Positions 53,596 to 60,606 of a DNA stretch of 64,000 nt are shown piece by piece (the first letter of the stretch is position 1; each line of letters starts with the position of its first letter). The DNA is from an uncultured Myxococcales bacterium (GTDB lineage: Bacteria > Myxococcota_A > UBA9042 > CAIXZC01). The notes under the pieces were generated by a model. That model was not told the DNA's origin. It made no database searches and saw nothing but the letters and a program-made list of their open reading frames with translations. A program made the position numbers and the translations under genes. The stretch lies in assembly GCA_903895725.1 (NCBI GenBank), contig CAITUV010000005.1, forward strand, positions 79,365-143,364, in the 5' to 3' direction.

Positions 53596-54585
53596 ATGAG
53601 ACCCTCGGCAGGAGACCGCAGGCGTCGCCTTCTCGTCCTCGGCTCGATGGTCTTCGGCCGGATGATTCGAACTGCGCTGGTGCTTGCCGGAATCCTCCTT
53701 CTGGTGTTCGTGGTCGTGCGTGCGGTTCCTGGCGACCCCGCCCTCTCGATCCTGGGCGAGCAGGCCCCGGCTGACGAGCTTGCCCGGCTTCGCCACGAGA
53801 TGGGGCTCGACCGCTCGCTCCTGGAGCAATTCGGTGCCTACGCAGCCCAGGTGGCCGATGGGTCGCTCGGCCGCCCGTGGTCCAGGCGGAATGCCGGGCT
53901 CACCGTGTCCGAGCTGGTCTTCGAGGCCATGCCGTTCACCTTCGAGCTCGCCCTGGCCGCCGTGCTCGTGGCCGTGCTGATTGCCCTGCCGCTCGGGGTG
54001 ATGTGCGCCATGCGCCGTAACCGGCCGGTGGACCACGCGGCGCTTGCGGTGACGCTGGTCGGCGTCGCCATGCCGGGGTTCTGGATCGGGCCTCTGCTCA
54101 TCCACGCGTTCTGCGTGCGGCTGCACCTGCTTCCCGACCCGGCCTCGGGCGTCCAGGGGGTGGAGAGCCTCCTGCTGCCGGCCTTCGTGCTCGGGTTGGC
54201 CCTGTCGGCCAAGTTGACCCGGATGGTGCGCACGAGCGTCCTCGACGTGATGGAGCAGCCCTATGTGCTGGCGGCCAGGGCCCGAGGGATCCCGGAGAGT
54301 CGGGTGATCGTCCGGCACGTGCTCCGCAACGCCCTCATCCCGGTCGTCACCGTGCTGGGACTCCAGTTTGCGGCGCTCCTGTCCGGGGCCATCGTGACCG
54401 AGAAGGTCTTTGCCAGGCCGGGGCTGGGGACGCTGCTGCTCGAGGGGATCGCAGTCCGGGACTATGCGATCGTGCAGGGGACCACGCTGATCATCGGGTT
54501 CGTCTACGTGGCCGTGAACCTGGTCGTCGATCTGCTGTACCTGGCCATCGACCCGCGGCTGGCACGCAGCCGCACCGCCGGATAG
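53596..54585 (+). CDS. Peptide ABC permease (DppB/OppB type)
   Basis: 329 residues from ATG 53596 (GGGGTGG upstream; GTG 53584 or ATG 53647 also possible). Six membrane segments, the DppB-type periplasmic ELARLRHEMGLDRSLLEQFGAY, and the EAA loop KLTRMVRTSVLDVMEQPYVLAARARGIPESRV with conserved Gly. Forms the membrane pore with the next gene product. An ATPase pair (DppD/F) is missing from the locus and must be encoded elsewhere. Confidence 0.9.
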   Translation: MRPSAGDRRRRLLVLGSMVFGRMIRTALVLAGILLLVFVVVRAVPGDPALSILGEQAPADELARLRHEMGLDRSLLEQFGAYAAQVADGSLGRPWSRRNAGLTVSELVFEAMPFTFELALAAVLVAVLIALPLGVMCAMRRNRPVDHAALAVTLVGVAMPGFWIGPLLIHAFCVRLHLLPDPASGVQGVESLLLPAFVLGLALSAKLTRMVRTSVLDVMEQPYVLAARARGIPESRVIVRHVLRNALIPVVTVLGLQFAALLSGAIVTEKVFARPGLGTLLLEGIAVRDYAIVQGTTLIIGFVYVAVNLVVDLLYLAIDPRLARSRTAG

Positions 54586-54593
54586 GGGGGGAC

Positions 54594-55436
54594 ATGGGCG
54601 GGCGGGCCGCAGGAAAGGCCGTCTTCGTGCTGGCACTGGGGGTTGTCTGCGCCCTGGTGCTCACGGCCCTGCTGGCCCCGTGGATCGCACCCTACGAGCC
54701 CCAGTCCCGCGGACCGCTGCTGCTGGCGGAACCCGGGGTCTCCCACCTGCTCGGGACCGACCAGCAGGGGCGGGACATCCTGACTCTGCTGCTGTTCGGA
54801 AGCCGGGTGGCGCTGTTCGTCGGCTTCGGTGCCACGCTCCTGTCCATGGCCCTTGGGATCCCGCTCGGACTGCTCTCGGGCTACAAGGGGGGCGCCGTGG
54901 ATGCCCTCGTGATGGGGGTTTCCGAGGTCGTCTTCTCCTTCCCGGGAATCCTGCTGGCCATCCTGCTGGTCTTCATCACCCAGCAACCCTCGGTGCTCAA
55001 CGTGGTGGTCGCGCTCAGTGCCACGGGCTGGGCCGGATGGGCCAGGCTCGTCCGAGGCCAGGTGCTCCAGGAGCGCAACCGGGATTACGTCCTCATGGCC
55101 CGGACGGCCGGTGCGGGAACGACCCGGATCCTGGTGCACCACATCCTGCCCAACCTGGCATCGGTGCTGCTGGTGCAGTTCAGCTTCGCGGTGGGGGCTG
55201 CCCTGCTGGCGGAATCGAGCCTCTCCTTCCTCGGGCTTGGGCCCCAGGAGCTGCCGTCCTGGGGAAGCCTCCTGTCGGAAGGGGCGGCCCTCTTCGTCTG
55301 CTCTCCCTGGATGGCGACCTTTTCCGGCTTGGCGATTTTCGTTTCGGTGCTATCCTTCAACGTGATCGGAGACCGGCTGCGGGATCGCTTCGCGCAGCCC
55401 GAGCTCGTGTCCACAACCGATGGGGGGCGGGGCTGA
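54594..55436 (+). CDS. Peptide ABC permease (DppC/OppC type)
   Basis: 280 residues, 8 bp after the first permease, with a GGGGGG site. LLAPWIAPYEPQ, HLLGTDQQGRDILTLLLFGSRVAL and the EAA loop (LVRGQVLQERNRDYVLMARTAGAGTTRI) are DppC signatures; C-terminus NVIGDRLRDRF. Partner of the DppB-like permease for import of di/oligopeptides; with NagZ next to it, murein peptides are a good guess. Confidence 0.92.
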   Translation: MGGRAAGKAVFVLALGVVCALVLTALLAPWIAPYEPQSRGPLLLAEPGVSHLLGTDQQGRDILTLLLFGSRVALFVGFGATLLSMALGIPLGLLSGYKGGAVDALVMGVSEVVFSFPGILLAILLVFITQQPSVLNVVVALSATGWAGWARLVRGQVLQERNRDYVLMARTAGAGTTRILVHHILPNLASVLLVQFSFAVGAALLAESSLSFLGLGPQELPSWGSLLSEGAALFVCSPWMATFSGLAIFVSVLSFNVIGDRLRDRFAQPELVSTTDGGRG

Positions 55437-55484
55437 GGCGAGCCGGCGCACGAAGCCGGCCCGTTCCCGCCGCAGGAGGGTGGG

Positions 55485-56549
55485 ATGCCGGCCAAAGACC
55501 TGCGCAGGAAGATCGGGCAGCTCTTCCTCGTTGGCTTCGAAGGAAGGAACATCAATCCGTGGCTCAAGCAGCTCCTCAACGACTTCCACGTCGGCGGGGT
55601 CGTGCTGTTTGCCCGCAACGTGTCGGAGCCGGGACAGGCCTTCGAGATGCTGCGGTCCTTCAAGATGCCAGGCCTTCTCGTGGCCATCGATCACGAGGGG
55701 GGCCGGGTGGTGCGCCTGCCCCCGCCCGTGACCCGCTTCCCGCCGGCCGGCCAGATCGGTCAGATCGGGTCCCCGGATATGGCCCGGCGGGCCGCCCTCT
55801 GCCAGGCCCGGGAGCTTGCCGCCATCGGGATCAACTTCAACTTCGCCCCAGTCCTCGATGTCCGGACCAATCCGGTCAACCGGGTCATCGCTGAACGGAG
55901 CTTCTCCACCGACGCGCACACCGTCGGGCTGCTGGCCCGCGAGTATGTCCGGGGCAGCCTGGAAGCCGGAGTGGCACCGTGCGGCAAGCACTTCCCCGGC
56001 CACGGAGACACCCGGGAGGACAGCCACGAGCTTCTGCCCCGGGTCGATACCCCGCTCCAGACGCTCGAGGAGCGGGAGCTCATCCCGTACCGCATGGCCC
56101 TGGGGGCCGGCCTGCCTGCCATCATGACCGCACACGTGGTGCATGGCGGCGTCGATTCGGCGCTCCCCGCCACCCTCTCCGCGGGCGTCGTCGGAGGCTT
56201 GCTGCGGAACCGCCTCGGATTTCAGGGCGTCGTGGTCACCGATGACCTCGAGATGAAGGCCATTGCCGACAACTGGGACGTCGAGGACCGCACCCTGCTC
56301 GCGCTCAAGGCCGGTGCCGACCTTCTCATGTTCTGCCACACCCCGGAGGTGCAGGTCGCTGCCATCGAGACCGTGTACCGGGCCGTCGACGGCCGCATCA
56401 TCAAGCCGGAGCAGATCGAGCAGTCCCATGCCCGCATCCAGGCCCTCAAGCTGGCCTGCAGGAAGGCCAGGCCTGCCTCCAACCGGGATGAGCTGTCCGA
56501 GATCCTCAACTGCGTCGAGCACAAGTCCCTGGCCGCCTCCCTGGGGTAA
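55485..56549 (+). CDS. nagZ: Beta-N-acetylhexosaminidase (NagZ-type GH3)
   Basis: 354 residues, AGGAGGG site. GH3 NagZ signatures: HVGGVVLFARN, IDHEGGRVVR, KHFPGHGDTREDSHE with the catalytic His/Asp dyad (about 168-180) and VVTDDLEMKAI with the nucleophile Asp (about 253). No signal peptide, so cytoplasmic, as expected for removal of GlcNAc from anhydro-muropeptides. Follows the peptide permease genes with a 48-bp gap; a recycling operon for wall peptides and sugars is likely. Confidence 0.93.
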   Translation: MPAKDLRRKIGQLFLVGFEGRNINPWLKQLLNDFHVGGVVLFARNVSEPGQAFEMLRSFKMPGLLVAIDHEGGRVVRLPPPVTRFPPAGQIGQIGSPDMARRAALCQARELAAIGINFNFAPVLDVRTNPVNRVIAERSFSTDAHTVGLLAREYVRGSLEAGVAPCGKHFPGHGDTREDSHELLPRVDTPLQTLEERELIPYRMALGAGLPAIMTAHVVHGGVDSALPATLSAGVVGGLLRNRLGFQGVVVTDDLEMKAIADNWDVEDRTLLALKAGADLLMFCHTPEVQVAAIETVYRAVDGRIIKPEQIEQSHARIQALKLACRKARPASNRDELSEILNCVEHKSLAASLG

Positions 56550-56599
56550 CTTCCTCTCGCATCCCGGCAGGGGACGGAGTATCATCCCCCCAACGATTG

Positions 56600-56672
56600 C
56601 CTTCGGTGTCGGCATCGGTATCGGTATCGGCATCGGCATCGCAATCGTAATCGCAATCGCAATCGCAACCGA
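56600..56672. repeat. Intergenic hexanucleotide satellite
   Basis: About 12 units of six bases (ATCGGC, ATCGGT, ATCGCA, ATCGTA) in the gap between nagZ and the 56682 gene, ending 10 bp before its start codon. Same unit as the coding satellite at 26719-26793. Confidence 0.85.
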
Positions 56673-56681
56673 GGCCTCGCC

Positions 56682-57569
56682 ATGCTCTCCAGACCGACCC
56701 TTTCCTTGTTGCTGTCGGGTTTCTTCCTCCTGCTTCCCGCGCTGGCTTCTGCGCAGGATGCGACGCAGCTCATCGATACCGGGCTCAAGCCGGTCCTCGT
56801 CAAGCGTTCCGCATTTCCGTTTCAGTCCGAGCTGGCCAAGGCTGCTGCAAAGACCGCGTCTTCCATCCGGCTGAAGCTCAAGTCGACGAAGGCCAACCAG
56901 ATCACCGACGAAGCCGACTGGTTCGACCGCAACGTCCTTGCCCGACCCCTCCCCGCCCTGGAGGAGGACTACCGGTACGTGCCGGCTGAGACCCGCTGGG
57001 GAGAGCTCAAGCTGTTCCGCACTTCCCCCTCCGGAGAGCACGTCGGCATATACGCTGTCGCCAGGAAGCTCGAGAAGCCGGTCGACGGTGTGTACGACGA
57101 GTCGTTCGCCTACACCGCGGTCCTGTTCAACAAGGACTACAAGCCGGTCGGGCTCTTCGTCCTGGATGATTTCTTCCCGCCGATCCTGGAGATGAGTCAG
57201 GTAGCGCTGGTGGACCATGTCCTGTACTTCGACAACAATTTCAATGGGTATGCCAGCATCATGAAGGAGAAGACCGGCTACCTCGTGGCGCTGGACCTGG
57301 ACAGCGGGCAGGTCCGCTGGTCGTCCTCCGCCCTGACCGCCAGCTTTCGCGGGTTCCTCGTCCACGGCGACGTGATTTTCGCCGGCTACGGGTTCACCGA
57401 TGAGCCGGACCATCTGTTCGTGATCGACCGCTCTTCGGGCAAGGTTCTGCAGAAGGAGAAGCTGAAGAGCGCGCACGATTTCTTCGTCGTCAAGAAGGAC
57501 GTCCTTTACGTTCGGTGCTACGACACGGACTACGAGTTCACCGTGGTCGACAAGGGGAGCCGCAAGTGA
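56682..57569 (+). CDS. Secreted beta-propeller-like (PQQ-type) protein
   Basis: 295 residues. Sec signal ending at ASA about residue 24. The second half has PQQ-like repeat pieces: GYLVALDLDSGQVRW, DHLFVIDRSSGKVLQ, KKDVLYVRCYDTDY. The N-terminal half (LIDTGLKPVLVKRS...) is Lys-rich and unrecognised. Periplasmic. The ribosome site is weak and lies in the hexamer satellite edge. Followed after 31 bp by a radical SAM/SPASM gene, suggesting a functional link, not proven. Confidence 0.72.
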   Translation: MLSRPTLSLLLSGFFLLLPALASAQDATQLIDTGLKPVLVKRSAFPFQSELAKAAAKTASSIRLKLKSTKANQITDEADWFDRNVLARPLPALEEDYRYVPAETRWGELKLFRTSPSGEHVGIYAVARKLEKPVDGVYDESFAYTAVLFNKDYKPVGLFVLDDFFPPILEMSQVALVDHVLYFDNNFNGYASIMKEKTGYLVALDLDSGQVRWSSSALTASFRGFLVHGDVIFAGYGFTDEPDHLFVIDRSSGKVLQKEKLKSAHDFFVVKKDVLYVRCYDTDYEFTVVDKGSRK

Positions 57570-57600
57570 ATCGTCCCGCTTCCTCACGCAGGAGCCATCC

Positions 57601-58638
57601 ATGCCCGTGACGCGCATCCGAGCCGTGCTGTTCGAGGTCGAGACCCGCTGCAACCTCGACTGCAACTACTGCTACAATGCGTGGAAGGCGGTCCCCGAGT
57701 ACCCCCGGGGGAAGCTGTCCACCCGCAAGACGATCAAAATGATCCGCAAGATGGTGCAGGAAGCCGGTGCCGACCAGGTGGCGCTGACCGGGGGCGAGCC
57801 GCTGCTGCGCGACGACCTGCCCGACATTGCGGCATCACTTCGCCTCCACAAGGTCCAGGTCTCGGTGCTCACCAACGGCCTGCTCCTGGACGAGGCGTGG
57901 GCCCGAGACCTGCTCTCCACCGGGGTCGGGCTGTTCCAACTCACCCTGCTCTCCACTCGGGAAGACGTTCACGACGCGCACTGCGGGAAGGGGGCCCACA
58001 AGGGGATCATGAAGGCCCTCGAGATCCTGCGCCGGTTCGGGGCCAAGGTGGCCATCACCGTGGTGGTCACGAAGCAGTCCGTCGACGAGCTCCCGGCCCT
58101 CATCCGGATGATGCATTCCATCGGGCAGCAGACCTTCCTGCTCAACCGATACAACCCGGGAGGAAAACGAGTTCGGGAGGGCAACTTCGCGGACCTGATG
58201 CTCGACCGGGAGGAGACGCAGCGGATGCTCCGCTACGCCCAGGAGGGGGCCCGCATGTACGGCATGAAGCCGGCCGTGGCAGTCCCCGTCCCGCCCTGTG
58301 TGGTGGACCGAAAGCGCTATCCGCAGGTCCGCTTTGCAGGCTGTTCGGCCTACACCGACAACGCCTACTACACGCTGGATCCGCTCGGCAATGTCCGGAT
58401 GTGCAACCACTCGCCGGTGATCCTGGGCAACATCCAGGAGTCACCGTTCCTCGAGATCGCCAACGGCCCGCTCTGCCAGGAGTGGCTCGACGTGCGTCCC
58501 GAGTTCTGCGTCCCGTGCCCCGGCTGGGCCGCGTGCAAGGGGGGATGCCGGGCCGTTGCCCAGCAGATGGGCAACCCGCTGACCACGCTCGATCCCTACG
58601 TGGCTGCCAACGTTGGACCCATGAAGCCCCCGAAGTAG
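57601..58638 (+). CDS. Radical SAM/SPASM-domain enzyme
   Basis: 345 residues, CAGGAG site. Core CNLDCNYC (Cys17, 21, 24) and LTGGEPLLRDD, then a SPASM-type C-terminus with VRMCNHSPVILGN, CVPCPGWAACKGGCRA. The layout is that of PqqE, AlbA and anSME-like maturases, which modify peptides or proteins (anaerobic sulfatase maturation, sactipeptides, PQQ). anSME in particular would mature formylglycine in the sulfatase of this window, a testable idea. No candidate peptide precursor within 1 kb. Confidence 0.88.
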   Translation: MPVTRIRAVLFEVETRCNLDCNYCYNAWKAVPEYPRGKLSTRKTIKMIRKMVQEAGADQVALTGGEPLLRDDLPDIAASLRLHKVQVSVLTNGLLLDEAWARDLLSTGVGLFQLTLLSTREDVHDAHCGKGAHKGIMKALEILRRFGAKVAITVVVTKQSVDELPALIRMMHSIGQQTFLLNRYNPGGKRVREGNFADLMLDREETQRMLRYAQEGARMYGMKPAVAVPVPPCVVDRKRYPQVRFAGCSAYTDNAYYTLDPLGNVRMCNHSPVILGNIQESPFLEIANGPLCQEWLDVRPEFCVPCPGWAACKGGCRAVAQQMGNPLTTLDPYVAANVGPMKPPK

Positions 58639-58650
58639 GCTTCGTGGGGG

Positions 58651-58787
58651 CATCTCGCCACCTCGGCCGCCCTGTGTGCGGCCTCCCCCTCGTGGGGGAG
58701 GTTGGGTGGGGGCATCTCGCTACCTCTGCCGCCCTGCGTGCGGCCTCCCCCTCGTGGGGGAGGTTGGGTGGGGGCATCTCGCTACTT
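58651..58787. repeat. 62-bp tandem repeat with internal hairpin
   Basis: Unit starts CATCTCGC at 58651, 58713 and 58775 (period 62; two full and one partial copy). Each unit contains CCTCCCCC-TCGT-GGGGGAGG (58682-58701 and 58744-58763). It separates the convergent radical SAM and membrane-protein genes and overlaps the latter's stop. Likely terminator/REP-like. Confidence 0.8.
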
Positions 58788-59333
58788 CAGCCCTCTGGCC
58801 ACCCGCACCATGACGACGGTCCGCTCGATTCCCCATGCCAGCAGGCCGAGCCCGATTCCCACCAGGAGACTGGACGGATCGTGCCACAGCAGGAGCTTGA
58901 AGTACGCGGCCTGGAGCAGGATCAGGCTGCCGATCGCCAGGTGCCACGAGCGGCCGGGGCGCTTCTCGGAAAGCTCGGTTGCCAGGAAATAGGATACGAT
59001 GAGCCCGTGCCCGCTGACCGGCAGCGGGACCGCCCACCGGATGCTCCCGAAGATGCCTACCAGCACCAGCCCGAACGTGGTCTGCAACCCGCGCCAGCCC
59101 AGCCCATACCGCCGGAACTCGATGAGCGCCTGGGCCAGCAGGAGCCCGAACGGCAACCCAACGCTGGCCAGATACCACGGCGGGGCGACGAACGTCGTCT
59201 GCAGCGGGCCGACCTGGACCTCCACCGGCCCCATCAGGACGGTGATGCCATAGCTTGCCGCCGTCATCAGCACCGCCATCAGCGCGCTGAATTCCTGCTC
59301 CCCAAGCCGTCCAGGAAGTCCCTTCTCGCTCAT
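58782..59333 (-). CDS. Small polytopic membrane protein, unknown
   Basis: 183 residues with about five hydrophobic segments (FSALMAVLMTAASYGITVLM, LASVGLPFGLLLAQALI, GLVLVGIFGSIRWAVPLPV, SLILLQAAYFKLLLW, LLVGIGLGLLAWGI). The ATG overlaps the lectin gene stop by four bases (ATGA), so co-translated. No charged catalytic motif recognised; may be an anchor or transporter subunit. Function unknown. Confidence 0.72.
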   Translation of the reverse strand: MSEKGLPGRLGEQEFSALMAVLMTAASYGITVLMGPVEVQVGPLQTTFVAPPWYLASVGLPFGLLLAQALIEFRRYGLGWRGLQTTFGLVLVGIFGSIRWAVPLPVSGHGLIVSYFLATELSEKRPGRSWHLAIGSLILLQAAYFKLLLWHDPSSLLVGIGLGLLAWGIERTVVMVRVARGLK

Positions 59334-60574
59334 GAACCAGGCTCGAATTCGCAGATGTAGCGGCCCTTGGAACCGCAGTCGTTGTCGTTCCACGGCCCCC
59401 AGGCAAACATCTCTGCACAGTCCTCCACCGTCCACATGCCGCCGTCGTCAGGCTGATTGTCCGCCCAGGCCTCGAACGGCTTGGGCTCGCCGTTTTCCCA
59501 GTGCCAGCTCCAGTCGTACCAATCCTGGTGAAGCCCGATCCAGTGGGACACGCCCCCGAGGTTGGCTGCCAGGAAGGCCTGCTCTTCCGCCGAAGTGATG
59601 CTCACCAGGTGTGTGCCCCGCTCGTTACACCAGTCCCGGGCATCGCCCCAGTCCTTGGATGCGTTGCAGAAGTAGTACACGTGCCCGGCAAACGGCCATG
59701 CGGCGCATCCCTCGAGCTGAGGGCAGACCGGGCACGAGTAGGCGCACGTCCCGTCCGGCTGGCACTGGTTGAGCGGCGGGCACTGGCCGCAGCTCCCGCC
59801 GCATCCATCCTCTCCGCACTGCTTCCCGCCACAGCTCGGAATGCAGGCGCACTGGTTGTCCGGCTGACACGTCGCCGGAGGCAGGCAGTAGCCACAATCC
59901 CCGCCGCAGCCGTCCGCTCCGCACTGCTTTCCCTCGCAGGCCGGGACGCACTCGCAGGCCCCCTTGGGCGAGCACGAGAATCCCGCGTCGCACTCTCCGC
60001 AGATTCCGCCGCAGCCGTCGTCACCGCACTCCTTGCCGAGGCACTTGGGAGCGCACACGCACTCGCTGTTCACGCACAGCTGCCCCAAGGGACAGGGAGG
60101 GGAGCAGCAGCTCACCTTGTCGTCTCGGGGGAAGACGCACATCCCGTTGATGCATTGGTCGAGGGTGCAGGGATCGTCGTCCTGGCAGTCGGCCAGCACC
60201 ACGAAGTCATCCCCATCCGCGTTACACTGGGCGCGGCTGGCTTCATAGCAGAAGATGGTCCCGGGGGTGCACAACCCCGTGTCGATCTCCTCGGGCCCGC
60301 CGGAGTCTCCGGTCGTCTCTTCGTCGCCTCCGGAGCCGTCCGACAGCGGGCTTTCGTCGCCTGCGATTCCGTCCTCCCGCTGCATCGCATCGGGCAATGG
60401 GCAACCCGGGCAATCCGCCTGCGTGTAGCCTTCACCGCGGCTCAAGTCCCCAGGGGAATCGCTGCCTGCTCCATAGTCCGAGAAGTCGATTCGAGGCGGT
60501 GCCGGAGGATCCCCTCCGCAAGCAGCGACGAGCACTGCCAGTACCACAATTCCCCGGTCGATGCCTGCCCTCAC
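59330..60574 (-). CDS. Lipoprotein with Cys-rich stalk and C-type lectin domain
   Basis: 414 residues, GTG start after GGGGGGTGGGG. Lipobox LVAAC (Cys19). Acidic linker (20-100), then a Cys stalk with three CxGKxCGxDGCGGxCGxC units. The last 130 residues are a C-type lectin-like domain: YFCNASKDWGDARDWCNERG, LVSITSAEEQAFL, HWIGLHQ, NQPDDGG (QPD, a galactose-type calcium site) and WNDNDC (WND), with the four disulfide Cys. Binding to surface sugars is likely. Second gene of an operon after the MYXO-CTERM gene (32 bp gap). Confidence 0.87.
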   Translation of the reverse strand: MRAGIDRGIVVLAVLVAACGGDPPAPPRIDFSDYGAGSDSPGDLSRGEGYTQADCPGCPLPDAMQREDGIAGDESPLSDGSGGDEETTGDSGGPEEIDTGLCTPGTIFCYEASRAQCNADGDDFVVLADCQDDDPCTLDQCINGMCVFPRDDKVSCCSPPCPLGQLCVNSECVCAPKCLGKECGDDGCGGICGECDAGFSCSPKGACECVPACEGKQCGADGCGGDCGYCLPPATCQPDNQCACIPSCGGKQCGEDGCGGSCGQCPPLNQCQPDGTCAYSCPVCPQLEGCAAWPFAGHVYYFCNASKDWGDARDWCNERGTHLVSITSAEEQAFLAANLGGVSHWIGLHQDWYDWSWHWENGEPKPFEAWADNQPDDGGMWTVEDCAEMFAWGPWNDNDCGSKGRYICEFEPGS

Positions 60575-60606
60575 ACCCCACCCCCCGTCAAGTCACCTGC
60601 CGCATT

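Noticed and set aside
56550..58700. RiPP precursor near the SPASM enzyme
   Set aside because: No short Cys- or core-rich leader peptide with a ribosome site was found within about 1 kb on either side.
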